Positions 15,841 through 24,733 of a DNA stretch of 47,359 nucleotides are shown piece after piece. The DNA comes from Clostridia bacterium (GTDB lineage: Bacteria > Bacillota > Clostridia > Oscillospirales > CAG-272): positions 1 through 47,359 of the forward strand of contig JAFXAN010000036.1 of assembly GCA_017517035.1 (NCBI GenBank), written 5' to 3'. Position 1 is the first letter of the stretch, and each line of letters starts with the position of its first letter. The notes under the pieces are model-generated. The model ran no database searches. It was not told the origin of the DNA and saw only the letters and a list, made by a program, of their open reading frames with translations. Position numbers and translations under genes: made by a program.

Positions 15841-16704
15841 TCAAGCACCTGAACGCTTTCTGTACTGTCCGGGAGGTATTCCTTTATACTTTTTAAAAAC
15901 TTTAACAAAATAACTCAGGTCGTAAAAACCGCATTCTGCCGCAATGTCGATTATCGGCTTTTCTGTTTCTGTCAGCATATCACTTGCCCTGTCCACACGA
16001 TAGCAGTTCAGATAATCTATCGGGGATCGGCCTGTCAGCTTACTGAAAAGGCGGCAAAAGTATTTTGGTGAAAATCCTGCGACCTGCGCAAGATCATCGA
16101 GGGTTATATTCTCGCTATAGTGCTCTTCAAGCCATGTTATAACTTTTTTAAAGCTATTTATATATCTGTTTTCCGGAATACTAATGCAACCATTTCTCTC
16201 TCCGTAGTTCTCTTTTTCAATTATGAGAGAAAAGATCCGATAAAGAGAGGAGATCGCTGCAAGCTTATAGCCCTTTTTCTCTTCCGAAACAGCATCAAAA
16301 AAGCAGTCAATGGCGTGTCTTATCTCGTTATCCGTGCCATACCTGTAAGGACGGCTGATAAAAACATCATTTGCAAGAAGAGGCGAAAGCTCTTCCCTGC
16401 AGCCCGCAAGAGAGGTGACGGGATTGATTCCGAAAACGAGACATTCATATATGCAATTTCGAGGCTCACCGCTATGAAGATTTCCGCCGTGGATGAGGAT
16501 TGCATCACCTGCACCGAGAACAAAATCCTTCTCATCAATTTTAAGCAAGAGACTGCCCTCTATGACCCTTATAAGCTCATATTCAACATGCCAATGACAC
16601 ATCATCCTATATCTTGGAAAATCCCGTGTTACACGATAAAGCGCAATTGGAAAATCAGAGCTTCCGTGTTTGATTTTTTCAAGCTCGCTGAGATTTATGC
16701 CCAT
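15841..16704 (-). CDS. AraC-family transcriptional regulator, divergent from fucI
   Basis: A sugar-responsive regulator of ~287 residues. The N-terminal half is a cupin-like sensor (HWHVEYELIRVIEG, then GAGDAILIHGG), and the C-terminal ~100 residues hold two helix-turn-helix motifs (ITLDDLAQVAGFSPKYFCRLF and IDIAAECGFYDLSYFVKVFK) ending in the family GIPPGQYRK signature. ATG at 16704 is preferred to a GTG one codon earlier because AAAGG lies 5 bp before it. It is transcribed away from fucI from a promoter whose -35 sits between two direct repeats, so it probably controls both itself and fucI. The effector is inferred to be fucose or a derivative from context only. Confidence 0.93.
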   Translation of the reverse strand: MGINLSELEKIKHGSSDFPIALYRVTRDFPRYRMMCHWHVEYELIRVIEGSLLLKIDEKDFVLGAGDAILIHGGNLHSGEPRNCIYECLVFGINPVTSLAGCREELSPLLANDVFISRPYRYGTDNEIRHAIDCFFDAVSEEKKGYKLAAISSLYRIFSLIIEKENYGERNGCISIPENRYINSFKKVITWLEEHYSENITLDDLAQVAGFSPKYFCRLFSKLTGRSPIDYLNCYRVDRASDMLTETEKPIIDIAAECGFYDLSYFVKVFKKYKGIPPGQYRKRSGA

Positions 16705-16734
16705 CACCGCCTTTCAAAAAGCTCTTTTGAGAAT

Positions 16735-16763
16735 ATTTTACATTGTTATGGCAAAAAAATCAA
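16735..16763 (-). promoter_or_regulatory. Promoter of the fucI-linked AraC gene
   Basis: TTGATT (16763-16758), 17-bp spacer, TAAAAT (16740-16735) on the minus strand. The upstream direct repeat overlaps its -35/spacer, which would allow autoregulation. Confidence 0.65.
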
Positions 16764-16780
16764 GATTAATGGCAAAAAAA
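16748..16780 (+). promoter_or_regulatory. Tandem AraC-type operator
   Basis: The 12-mer ATGGCAAAAAAA occurs twice, at 16748-16759 and 16769-16780, a 21-bp period (two helical turns) in direct orientation. This is the usual layout of paired AraC half-sites. It lies between the divergent araC and fucI promoters. Confidence 0.65.
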
Positions 16781-16820
16781 GCGAATATATTACAATTTGT
16801 TCGTACTATTTTGATAACAC

Positions 16821-16871
16821 TTGCAGAATTTTATACTGTATAATATAATTGAATATTTGGCGCATTGCGCC
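16821..16871 (+). promoter_or_regulatory. Promoter and 5' hairpin of fucI
   Basis: TTGCAG (16821-16826), 17-bp spacer, TATAAT (16844-16849). The expected transcript start (about 16856) is followed at once by GGCGC-att-GCGCC (16859-16871), a small GC hairpin at the very 5' end that could protect the messenger. Confidence 0.7.
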
Positions 16872-16890
16872 CACAAACAAGGAGGAAAAA

Positions 16891-18693
16891 ATGAAGAAAA
16901 GAATTATTGGCGATTATCCCGTTATCGGTATCCGTCCGATAGTTGACGGCAGACGCGGTCCCATGAAGCTTCGCGAGAGCCTTGAGGATCAGGTCATGGC
17001 AATGGCGAGTGCCGCAAAAAAGCTCTTTGAGGAAAATCTCTGCTATTCAAACGGCGATCCCGTAAAGGTCGTTATTGCAGACAGCAGTATAGGCAGAGTT
17101 CCCGAGGCTGCGGCTTGTGCTGACAAGTTCAAAAAGGAAGGTGTTGACATCACACTTTCCGTAACTCCCTGCTGGTGCTATGGCTCTGAAACGATGGATA
17201 TGGATCCAAATACAATCAAGGGCGTTTGGGGCTTCAACGGTACGGAAAGACCCGGTGCGGTCTATCTTGCGGCTGTTCTTGCTTCTCATGCTCAGAAGGG
17301 GCTTCCCGCCTTTGGAATCTACGGTCATGAGGTTCAGGACAGAGATCAGGTTACAGACATCCCCGAGGATGTTAAGGAAAAGCTTCTCCGCTTCGGCAGA
17401 ACAGCAATTGCAGTTGCAACAATGAGAGGAAAGAGCTATCTTCAGATCGGCTCCATCTGCATGGGTATCGGCGGCTCTATTATCGATTCCGACTTCATCG
17501 AGTCTTATCTTGGCATGAGAGTTGAATCGGTTGACGAGGTTGAGATCCTTCGCCGCATGGAAGAGGGCATCTATAACAAGGAAGAATATGAAAAGGCTCT
17601 TGCCTGGACTCTTGAGCACTGCAAGGAAGGCAGGGACGACAACCCCGATTTCGTTAAATTTTCTCCCGAAAAGAAAAAGGAACAGTGGGAATTTACCGTT
17701 AAGATGTATTGCATAATCAAGGATCTTATGTGCGGCAATCCCAATCTTCCCGAAGGATTTGAGGAGGAGATGGTCGGTCATAATGCAATTGCAGCAGGCT
17801 TCCAAGGGCAGAGACAGTGGACAGACCATTGGCCCAACTGCGACTATCCGGAGGCACTTCTCAATTCCTCGTTTGACTATCAGGGAGCACGCGAGCCTAT
17901 GACATTTGCCACTGAAAATGATGTCCTCAACGGTCTTGGTATGCTCTTTATGAATCTTCTCACGAACCGTGCGCAGATCTTCGCTGATGTTCGTACATTC
18001 TGGTCTCCCGAGGCAACAAAGAGAGTCACAGGCTATGATCTTGAGGGAAAGGCAAAGGAAAACGGCGGTATTATCCATCTCCTTAACTCCGGTGCAGCTT
18101 GTCTTGATGCTTGCGGTGAGTGCCGTGACGAGAACGGAAATGCTGTTATGAAGAAATGGTGGGAGGTTACAGACGAGGACATCAAGAAGATGACCGACGC
18201 CACCGTTTGGTGCGAGGCAGGCTTTGATAACTTCCGTGGTGGCGGATTCTCCAGCCATTTTGTTACAAGAGCCGAAATGCCCGTTACAATGATCCGTCTT
18301 AATCTTGTTAAGGGACTTGGTCCGGTTATGCAGATCGCAGAGGGCTGGACAGTCAATCTCCCGGATGATGTTACAGATACACTTATGGAGCGCACAAATC
18401 CCACATGGCCCTGCACATGGTTCGCACCTCGCTGCGACGGCAAAGAAGGCAGCCCCTTCAAGACAGCTTACGATGTTATGAACAATTGGGGCGCAAACCA
18501 CGGTGCTATCAGCTATGGTCATATAGGCGCAGACCTTATAACACTCTGCTCAATGCTCCGCATTCCTGTTTGTATGCACAATGTTCCAGAGGAAAAGATA
18601 TTCCGCCCCGCCGCATGGAACGCCTTCGGCATGGATAAGGAAGGTCAGGACTACAGAGCTTGCGCTACATACGGTCCGCTTTATAAGAAATAG
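16891..18693 (+). CDS. fucI: L-fucose isomerase
   Basis: Converts L-fucose to L-fuculose (and D-arabinose to D-ribulose), the first step of fucose use; manganese-dependent and cytoplasmic. The 600 residues run the full length of the family: N-terminal [15 protein letters not shown], the [16 protein letters not shown] segment with the active-site region, [13 protein letters not shown], and the C-terminal [20 protein letters not shown] with the metal-binding region, then [14 protein letters not shown] at 16891 has AGGAGG 6 bp upstream; an in-frame ATG at 16849 lies inside the -10 and is rejected. No fuculokinase or aldolase is in the window, so the rest of the route must be encoded elsewhere. 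Confidence 0.96.
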   Translation: MKKRIIGDYPVIGIRPIVDGRRGPMKLRESLEDQVMAMASAAKKLFEENLCYSNGDPVKVVIADSSIGRVPEAAACADKFKKEGVDITLSVTPCWCYGSETMDMDPNTIKGVWGFNGTERPGAVYLAAVLASHAQKGLPAFGIYGHEVQDRDQVTDIPEDVKEKLLRFGRTAIAVATMRGKSYLQIGSICMGIGGSIIDSDFIESYLGMRVESVDEVEILRRMEEGIYNKEEYEKALAWTLEHCKEGRDDNPDFVKFSPEKKKEQWEFTVKMYCIIKDLMCGNPNLPEGFEEEMVGHNAIAAGFQGQRQWTDHWPNCDYPEALLNSSFDYQGAREPMTFATENDVLNGLGMLFMNLLTNRAQIFADVRTFWSPEATKRVTGYDLEGKAKENGGIIHLLNSGAACLDACGECRDENGNAVMKKWWEVTDEDIKKMTDATVWCEAGFDNFRGGGFSSHFVTRAEMPVTMIRLNLVKGLGPVMQIAEGWTVNLPDDVTDTLMERTNPTWPCTWFAPRCDGKEGSPFKTAYDVMNNWGANHGAISYGHIGADLITLCSMLRIPVCMHNVPEEKIFRPAAWNAFGMDKEGQDYRACATYGPLYKK

Positions 18694-18713
18694 TTTTCAG
18701 ATAAAAATCAGAA

Positions 18714-18761
18714 GAAGCTGAATCATTTGCTTTCGGGCATTTGTTTCAGCTTCGTTTTTTT
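18714..18761 (+). terminator. Terminator of fucI
   Basis: GAAGCTGAA (18714-18722) pairs with TTCAGCTTC (18745-18753) over a 22-nt loop, followed by T7. Confidence 0.8.
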
Positions 18762-18787
18762 GCTTTTAAATTGTGATAAATTTTGAT

Positions 18788-19117
18788 TATAAAAGTAATT
18801 TGTCGAGACTATCCTCCAATGCCTCGCATTATGCTTCACATTGCCCTACGAGTTCGACTACACTTCGTTCCGCTCAGGGTGACACTCTATTGTTTATCCT
18901 TTTAATATGCTTCCAGATCCTTCACTTCGCTCAGAATGACGAGAGAGGAGATTGATGCTAAGTTTTTCTACATGAAATTCTTATAAATTCTCCGTAGAAA
19001 CACAGATAAACAACAATAAAAATCCCCTTTTTTAAGTTTTGCTCAAGCTTTTTCAAAAGCTTGTGGGAGCCGGCGACAACGCCGGTCGCCACCGCAGTGG
19101 CGAAACTCCCTACTGCG
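18788..19117 (-). repeat. Repeat copy F, about 330 bp, degraded ends
   Basis: The long form in reverse. The left end reads AAAAGTAATTTGTCG (CAG lost); the other end is degraded after GGAGTTTCGCC. On the minus strand it has CGCCAC-tgcg-GTGGCG, CCGGCG-ttgt-CGCCGG and CAAGCTTTT-ga-AAAAGCTTG hairpins and the TTTCTAC/GTAGAAA hairpin. It lies between the facing terminators of fucI and the minD/mgs unit and fills the gap 18762-19144. Confidence 0.85.
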
Positions 19118-19144
19118 TAAAATCCCCGCCATTTCGCAAAAGAA

Positions 19145-19168
19145 CAGGCTGAACCGAAGTTCAGCCTG
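19145..19168 (-). terminator. Terminator of the minD/methylglyoxal-synthase-like unit
   Basis: CAGGCTGAA (19145-19153) pairs with TTCAGCCTG (19160-19168). On the minus strand TTCTTTTG follows; a moderate U-run. Confidence 0.65.
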
Positions 19169-19176
19169 CAATTTCA

Positions 19177-19611
19177 TCAAAAATTTCCGTTTCTCTTTTT
19201 ATTATACTCCGAATGAGGATTTACGATCTCTCGCCAATCCAGATCTCCGCGCTCAAGGGCGCAGATAAGCACCTCTGCGGTGGCAATATTCGTTGCAACA
19301 GGCACATTGTGTCTATCGCACATACTGAGAAGCTCAAATTCCTCCTCATCATATGACATCGAGGGGTTTGTTCCTCTGAAGAAAAGCAAAATATCTATCT
19401 CATCATAAGCAATTCTCGAGGCGATCTGTTGTTCTCCGCCGTGCTCTCCGGTCATAAGCTTTTCTATTTTAAGTCCGGTTGCCTCGGAAATATACTTAGC
19501 CGTTATACTTGTTGCACATAGGTTATGCTTACTGAGTATGCCGCAATAGGCGATACAAAACTGTGTCATCAGTTCTTTTTTGGTGTCGTGTGCAATAATG
19601 GCAATTTGCAT
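19177..19611 (-). CDS. Methylglyoxal-synthase-like (MGS domain) protein with altered active site
   Basis: The 144-residue fold is plainly that of methylglyoxal synthase: IAIIAHDTKK at the start, SEATGLKIEKLMTG, GGEQQI, and the well-conserved VPVATNIATAEVLI..LERGDLDWREIVNP tail. Compared with E. coli MgsA as I remember it, the catalytic and phosphate-binding positions differ: D71 is E60, D91 is G80, H98 is Y87, D101 is E90, and TGTTG is TSITA (34-38). Activity as a normal synthase is therefore doubtful; a sensor or changed substrate is possible. The ATG at 19611 has GAGAGGG 9 bp upstream; the ATG at 19620 would touch its own Shine-Dalgarno. Lies 41 bp after minD and is probably cotranscribed. 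Confidence 0.85.
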   Translation of the reverse strand: MQIAIIAHDTKKELMTQFCIAYCGILSKHNLCATSITAKYISEATGLKIEKLMTGEHGGEQQIASRIAYDEIDILLFFRGTNPSMSYDEEEFELLSMCDRHNVPVATNIATAEVLICALERGDLDWREIVNPHSEYNKKRNGNF

Positions 19612-19652
19612 CAGATTCATCCCTCTCTTTTTTATTATTTCTCAAAAAATTG

Positions 19653-20489
19653 TCAACGCTCGAGCAATTCTCGGCGTTTTTTGTCCGAATAAACCTTCTT
19701 AAGCAAAGGTCTGTTTTCCCCGCACAGCCTTGCCGCAACATTATCAAATGCCTTGGCAATTCGCTTCATATTCTTATTATCGACCTCTCCGCAAAGCTTT
19801 CCGAATTCCTGAGACAGGGAAAGCTCATATTCATACGGAATGATTCCGATAAGGCGAGTATGCGTTATGTCGATCAGCTCATTTATACCGGTTCTCAGAC
19901 CGCTCAAAACCGCCTCGGAGTCAAAGGCATTGACAACAAGACGCTGGTTTTTCACACCGAGCTTATCAAGTGTAATACCGGTCCTTTCCGCTGCTCTTGC
20001 AGCAGTTGGCTGATGAGAAACGATGATAAGAGCCATATCGGCAAGTGGTGCGACAAGCTCAACAGTTTCGCTTACTGCGCCCGGAGTATCTATGAGAATA
20101 TAGTCGGGCGAAAACCTTTCTTTTGCATCAAGAAGCACGGAATTTAACTGCTCGGAGCTGAAATCCTCTTCAGCCTCCATGGGAGCAGCGCAGAAAAAGA
20201 GTTTATCTGCAGCTCTCTCGTCCTTTATAACCGCCTTTTCTATGTCGCATCTGCCGTAAACCACATCGCAAAGGTCATAAAGAACAGAATCCTCGCATCC
20301 GAAAATGAGATCGAGAGAACGATTTGAAAAGTCGCAATCCACGACCAAAACTCTTTTGCCTCTCAAGGCAAGGGAATATGCAAGATTGGCAGTTACAGTT
20401 GACTTTCCGACGCCGCCCTTACATGAGGTTACGATAACGGTTTTACAATCCGATGGTGCGCTCAAAACACCGTTTTCGACATTGCTCAT
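19653..20489 (-). CDS. minD: MinD-type ATPase
   Basis: A P-loop ATPase of ~278 residues of the MinD/ParA group, which places the division site through membrane-bound polymers. Visible: deviant Walker A KGGVGKST, VVDCDFSNRSLDLIFG typical of MinD, IDTPGAVSETV (Walker B type), and the LVVNAFD strand. The C-terminus (PLLKKVYSDKKRRELLER) is basic with spaced hydrophobic residues and could be the membrane-binding helix. Start 20489 (MSNVENG) has GGAG 9 bp upstream; 20495 is the alternative. MinC and MinE are not in the window. It could be a MinD paralogue rather than the division protein itself. Confidence 0.85.
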   Translation of the reverse strand: MSNVENGVLSAPSDCKTVIVTSCKGGVGKSTVTANLAYSLALRGKRVLVVDCDFSNRSLDLIFGCEDSVLYDLCDVVYGRCDIEKAVIKDERAADKLFFCAAPMEAEEDFSSEQLNSVLLDAKERFSPDYILIDTPGAVSETVELVAPLADMALIIVSHQPTAARAAERTGITLDKLGVKNQRLVVNAFDSEAVLSGLRTGINELIDITHTRLIGIIPYEYELSLSQEFGKLCGEVDNKNMKRIAKAFDNVAARLCGENRPLLKKVYSDKKRRELLER

Positions 20490-20527
20490 AGCCATTATCT
20501 CCTTCCCCAAAAAAATCCCTTTGATAT

Positions 20528-20556
20528 ATTTTACCATAAAACCTTCATTTTGTCAA
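20528..20556 (-). promoter_or_regulatory. Promoter of the minD unit
   Basis: TTGACA (20556-20551), 17-bp spacer, TAAAAT (20533-20528) on the minus strand. Confidence 0.8.
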
Positions 20557-20646
20557 TGAGTATAATGATAATTACTTTTCCATTTTCATATTTTTGCCAA
20601 AAAAGAAAAAAACATTCGCACAGGAGAAAAAATAAGCACTTTAGAC

Positions 20647-20675
20647 TTGATTTTCGTCAGAATATGAGTTATAAT
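20647..20675 (+). promoter_or_regulatory. Promoter of the small cysteine protein gene
   Basis: TTGATT (20647-20652), 17-bp spacer, TATAAT (20670-20675). Confidence 0.8.
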
Positions 20676-20710
20676 TAAAAATAATAATGGTATAAAGGAG
20701 AGCTTTCCAC

Positions 20711-20929
20711 ATGAAAAACGAACAGATCGAGATCACAAAATGCTGTGCGTTCTGCGAAAAAGCAACTGTTCTTGCAGGAGATGAATATGTGCTCTGCTCA
20801 AAAAAAGGAGTTGTTGCACTTACATATAAATGCCGCCGTTTTGCATACGATCCGCTGAAAAGAGAACCAAAAAGAGCACCTTCTCTCATGAAGCTCGAGG
20901 AGCTTTCGGAGGAGCTGAGCGATATATGA
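20711..20929 (+). CDS. Small four-cysteine protein, conserved Clostridia type
   Basis: A 72-residue cytoplasmic protein without a known function. Cysteines C12, C15, C29 and C41 (CxxC-x13-C-x11-C) could bind zinc or an iron-sulfur cluster, and the segment KCRRFAYDPLKR is a hallmark I recall from a widespread uncharacterised clostridial family. The acidic helical tail EELSEELSDI follows. ATG at 20711 has AAGGAGAG 10 bp upstream, and the gene has its own promoter. A terminator hairpin stands between it and the leucine-rich protein gene downstream. Confidence 0.85.
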   Translation: MKNEQIEITKCCAFCEKATVLAGDEYVLCSKKGVVALTYKCRRFAYDPLKREPKRAPSLMKLEELSEELSDI

Positions 20930-20949
20930 CCCTTGTGCCTTCAAAACAA

Positions 20950-20988
20950 AGGACTGCCAAAGAAAAAAACATGGCAGTCCTGATTTTT
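20950..20988 (+). terminator. Terminator or attenuator between the small protein and the second leucine-rich protein
   Basis: GGACTGCCA (20951-20959) pairs with TGGCAGTCC (20972-20980), followed by TGATTTTTA. The Shine-Dalgarno AGGAG of the next gene begins at 20989, directly after the U-run, and no separate promoter for that gene is seen, so it may act as an attenuator. Confidence 0.75.
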
Positions 20989-21003
20989 AGGAGATAAAAC
21001 ATA

Positions 21004-23238
21004 ATGAAAAAGCTTATAAATCCACTGTTCTTTGCGTTCATAACATTTATACTTTCCGTCATTCTTTCTGCAAGCGTTTCTGCAGAGATCCATAACGGCA
21101 TATGCGGTGATGAGGGAAACAATGTCACATATGAGCTTAATACAGAAACCGGCATAATTGAGATCAAAGGTACAGGACATATGCATGATTTCTTTGTGGC
21201 AGGTCCTGTAAATTATCATCTTGAGCCTCCGTGGCATGAATACTGTGATTATATAAAGACCGTGAAAATTGCATACGGAATTACACACATAGGCTGTGAC
21301 AGCTTCAGCTATTGTGAAAATCTCACAAAGGTTATTCTTCCTCAGAGTATCAAAAGTGTTGGCGGATGTGCTTTTTACGGTTGTACCCAGCTGAAAAGCA
21401 TTTCACTTCCGAAAAACATTGATCTTATCGGAGAAGGAGCGTTTTGCTATTCAGGTCTCGAAAAAGTCCGTCTTCCGGATGGCATAGAGTCAATTTACGG
21501 ATACACCTTTTCAGGCTGTCCTTTAAAAAGCATAACTTTTCCAAAAGGGTTGAAGGAGATCGGAGAACATGCCTTTTATGGGGCTTCTCTTGAGCACATC
21601 GAAATACCTGACAATGTCAGTTATATTGAGCCTGATGCCTTCTCGGATACTACTTACTACAACGACGAAACCAATTGGGCAAACGGAAAAATCCTTTATA
21701 TCGGGAATTTTTTGATTGATATCAAAGACAAATCAATAGAAAGCTTATACATAAAAGATGGCACAAAATATATTGCTTCACGCGCTCTTTGGGACTGCAA
21801 CAATATCAAAAACATATCTATCCCCGCAAGCTTTATAGGAGATATTGATGAAATATTACGCCTTGATACACTCTCGGAAATTAAAATTGATAATAAAAAC
21901 AAGGTGTATAGCAAAATTGACGATGTAATTTTCTCCGAGAGCGGGAAGCGACTTCTCAAATATCCAAAAAGCAAAAAAGCAACCTCGTATTCCATCCCGA
22001 AAGGTGTAACAAGCATTGCCGACAATGCTTTTTCCGGCTGTGTCTATCTTACCGAAATAATCATCCCCAAGGGGGTTACAAGTATTGGCAGCGAGGCTTT
22101 TATGGGTTGCGACAGCCTTGCCGAAATAATAATCCCGGAAGGTGCCACAAACCTTGAATACAATGCATTTATAGAATGCAAAAGCATTACAAGGATCGTA
22201 ATTCCAAAAAGTGTGACCGATGATTACATCTCATTTTCGGGATGCGAAAAGCTGGAAGAGATTATTATTCACGCCGACATGATGCCGGGCAATCTGGAGG
22301 ATACCGCATTCTACAAAAGCAGCTCAAATTGGCATGAGGGAAAAGTTCTTTATCTGAATAATCAATTAATTGATGCAAAAAGCGACATGACCGGGCATTA
22401 TTCAATAAAGGAAGGCACTCTTTCAATTCAAGAATTTGCTTTTGACCGAGATAGTAAGCTTACAAGCATAACAATACCGAAAAGTGTAAAAAACATTGAA
22501 TACTATTCTTTTTTTGGCAATAATCTGTCGGAAATATCTGTTGATGAAGAAAACGAATTCTACTGCGATATAGACGGCGTGCTTTTTACAAAAGATAAAA
22601 AAACATTGCTTACATATCCAAAGAACGGAGCAGAAACATATACAGTTCCAAGCAGTGTAACTACCATTGCTTTTTGCGCTTTTCTGGAGTGCAGTTCATT
22701 AAAAAGTCTGATCCTTCCAAACAGCATAACCGAAATCGAAGAAAGTGCTTTTTCATATTGCAAAAATCTTAAGAGTATTGTTCTCTCGGAAAGCATTAAG
22801 GAAATTACGAGCGGAGTTTTCAGCAACTGCAAAAGCCTTCATAGTATAACCATTCCGTCAAGCGTGGAAGTAATAAGTAATGATGCGTTCTTTGAATGCG
22901 AAAACCTGAAAACAGCAATAATCAAATCAAAAAATATTGAATTCACATACGATTATGTCTATTATCCCATCTTTGAAAGCGGAGATATTAACGATGTTCA
23001 TTTTCCAAAAACGCTCATACTTAATAAAGATTGCAACCTTACAGAATATAGTGACATCTTTAATATGATCTATTTTGAGGATATTGAAAGCAACTGCAAG
23101 AGAATCACGGATAACCTCGAAAATCTGTTTCAAACAATAAAAGCAAATCACAAAGATATTTTCAGAACAGTTTTTTCGGTTGCAAATACCTTCAGTTTTT
23201 TCAGTGGAATATTGCAAGCCCTCGTCATCAACAGTTAA
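21004..23238 (+). CDS. BspA-like leucine-rich repeat secreted protein
   Basis: A 744-residue secreted protein. A signal peptide (about 1-26, ending SVSA) is followed by a short beta domain with NVTYELNTETGIIEIKGTG (a usual start of BspA-like proteins) and about twenty LRR_5 repeats (IPKGVTSIGSEAFMGCDSLAEI type), with two interruptions of the form DGVLFTKDKKTLL. The last ~90 residues leave the repeat pattern; no sortase motif, dockerin or clear membrane anchor is visible, so it may be released or held non-covalently. Start 21004 has AGGAG 10 bp upstream, directly after a terminator-like hairpin. The binding partner is unknown. It is smaller than, and not closely repeated from, the dockerin-bearing relative at 5573-8833. 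Confidence 0.92.
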   Translation: MKKLINPLFFAFITFILSVILSASVSAEIHNGICGDEGNNVTYELNTETGIIEIKGTGHMHDFFVAGPVNYHLEPPWHEYCDYIKTVKIAYGITHIGCDSFSYCENLTKVILPQSIKSVGGCAFYGCTQLKSISLPKNIDLIGEGAFCYSGLEKVRLPDGIESIYGYTFSGCPLKSITFPKGLKEIGEHAFYGASLEHIEIPDNVSYIEPDAFSDTTYYNDETNWANGKILYIGNFLIDIKDKSIESLYIKDGTKYIASRALWDCNNIKNISIPASFIGDIDEILRLDTLSEIKIDNKNKVYSKIDDVIFSESGKRLLKYPKSKKATSYSIPKGVTSIADNAFSGCVYLTEIIIPKGVTSIGSEAFMGCDSLAEIIIPEGATNLEYNAFIECKSITRIVIPKSVTDDYISFSGCEKLEEIIIHADMMPGNLEDTAFYKSSSNWHEGKVLYLNNQLIDAKSDMTGHYSIKEGTLSIQEFAFDRDSKLTSITIPKSVKNIEYYSFFGNNLSEISVDEENEFYCDIDGVLFTKDKKTLLTYPKNGAETYTVPSSVTTIAFCAFLECSSLKSLILPNSITEIEESAFSYCKNLKSIVLSESIKEITSGVFSNCKSLHSITIPSSVEVISNDAFFECENLKTAIIKSKNIEFTYDYVYYPIFESGDINDVHFPKTLILNKDCNLTEYSDIFNMIYFEDIESNCKRITDNLENLFQTIKANHKDIFRTVFSVANTFSFFSGILQALVINS

Positions 23239-23249
23239 ACAAACAAAAA

Positions 23250-23280
23250 TACTGCCTCACACCGTGAGGCAGTATTTTTT
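23250..23280. terminator. Bidirectional terminator between the leucine-rich protein and glyS
   Basis: TACTGCCTCAC (23250-23260) pairs with GTGAGGCAGTA (23264-23274), with T6 on the plus side and T5 on the minus side; it ends both facing genes. Confidence 0.9.
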
Positions 23281-23293
23281 CATTTTTATTTTA

Positions 23294-24691
23294 TCAGAAC
23301 TGAAGTGCCTTTTCGATATAGTCCTTAAGCTCACCGATAGGAAGGCGAACCTGCTCCATTGTATCTCTGTCACGAACGGTCACACAGCCGTCGGTCTCTG
23401 AATCGAAGTCATATGTGATGCAGAAGGGAGTTCCGATCTCGTCCTCACGGCGGTATCTCTTACCGATAGAGCCTGCTTCGTCAAAGTCAACCATGAAGTA
23501 CTTTGAAAGCTCGTCATAAACCTCTTCAGCCTTCTCGGAAAGCTTCTTTGAAAGAGGAAGAACAGCTGCCTTGAAGGGCGCAAGTGCGGGATGGAGATGG
23601 AGAACTGTACGAACATCGTTCTTTTCAGCGTCGATAACCTCTTCATCGTATGCGTCAACAAGGAATGCAAGAGCAACACGGTCAGCACCAAGGGAAGGCT
23701 CGACAACATAAGGAATATAATGCTCGTTTGTCTCGGGGTCGAAATATGTCAGATCCTTTCCGCTATGCTCTGCGTGCTGGGAAAGGTCATAATTTGTTCT
23801 GTCGGCAATACCCCAAAGCTCGCCCCATCCGAAGGGGAAGAGGAACTCGAAGTCGGTCGTTGCCTTTGAATAGAAGCTCAGCTCATCCGGATCATGGTCA
23901 CGGAGACGGAGATTCTCGTCTCTCATGCCGAGATTGAGAAGGAACTTATGGCAATAATCCTTCCAATATGCGAACCATTCAAGGTCTGTATCGGGCTTGC
24001 AGAAGAATTCAAGCTCCATCTGCTCGAACTCACGGGTACGGAAAACAAAGTTACCGGGAGTGATCTCATTTCTGAAGGACTTACCGATCTGCGCAACGCC
24101 GAAGGGCAGCTTCTTTCTTGTGGATCTCTGAACTGCAGGGAAATTCACGAAGATACCCTGTGCAGTCTCGGGACGGAGATAAACCGTGCTTGCGTTATTC
24201 TCTGTAACACCTATGAATGTCTTGAACATTAGATTGAACTTCTTGATATCTGTAAATTCATTTTTTCCGCAATCGGGGCAAACAATGCCCTTCTCTGCTA
24301 TATATTCGGACATCTGCTCAAAGCTCCAGCCTGCGGGATTATCCTCAAGACCGTTCTGGAAAGCATAGTCCTCGATGAGCTTATCTGCTCTGTGGCGTGC
24401 ATGACAGCTCTTGCAATCCATAAGAGGATCGGAGAAGCCGCCAACATGACCGGATGCTACCCAAGCCTCGGGATTCATGATGATAGCACTGTCAAGACCC
24501 ACATTGTACTTTGATTCCTGAACGAATTTCTTCCACCATGCCTTCTTTACATTATTCTTGAATTCAACGCCGAGAGGACCGTAGTCCCAGGAATTGGCAA
24601 GACCGCCGTAAATTTCGGAGCCGGGGAAAATGATGCCTCTGTTTTTACAGAGAGCAACGATTTTGTCCATTGTTTTTTCTGAATTTTTCAT
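23294..24691 (-). CDS. glyS: Glycyl-tRNA synthetase, dimeric type
   Basis: Charges tRNA-Gly. The 465 residues are of the single-chain, homodimeric class II type and not the alpha/beta tetramer. Seen: [22 protein letters not shown] at the start with insertion of zinc-type cysteines (CKSC.AR and CPDCGK), motif 2 [19 protein letters not shown], motif 3 near EPSLGADR, and an anticodon-binding C-terminal domain ([17 protein letters not shown]). ATG at 24691 has TAGGAG 7 bp upstream. It starts 42 bp after the LCP gene and may be read from the LCP promoter; no T-box leader is seen in the short gap. Confidence 0.97.
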   Translation of the reverse strand: MKNSEKTMDKIVALCKNRGIIFPGSEIYGGLANSWDYGPLGVEFKNNVKKAWWKKFVQESKYNVGLDSAIIMNPEAWVASGHVGGFSDPLMDCKSCHARHRADKLIEDYAFQNGLEDNPAGWSFEQMSEYIAEKGIVCPDCGKNEFTDIKKFNLMFKTFIGVTENNASTVYLRPETAQGIFVNFPAVQRSTRKKLPFGVAQIGKSFRNEITPGNFVFRTREFEQMELEFFCKPDTDLEWFAYWKDYCHKFLLNLGMRDENLRLRDHDPDELSFYSKATTDFEFLFPFGWGELWGIADRTNYDLSQHAEHSGKDLTYFDPETNEHYIPYVVEPSLGADRVALAFLVDAYDEEVIDAEKNDVRTVLHLHPALAPFKAAVLPLSKKLSEKAEEVYDELSKYFMVDFDEAGSIGKRYRREDEIGTPFCITYDFDSETDGCVTVRDRDTMEQVRLPIGELKDYIEKALQF

Positions 24692-24733
24692 TTTAAAACT
24701 CCTATATATGTCTTTTTCAAAAATTTTTTTCTT

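Noticed and set aside
17047..18522. A 491-codon open frame antisense to fucI
   Set aside because: It lies wholly opposite a secure gene, is Cys- and His-rich in the manner of shadow frames, and has no ribosome binding site.
24692..24733. T-box leader before glyS
   Set aside because: Only 42 bp separate the genes and no T-box sequence is present.
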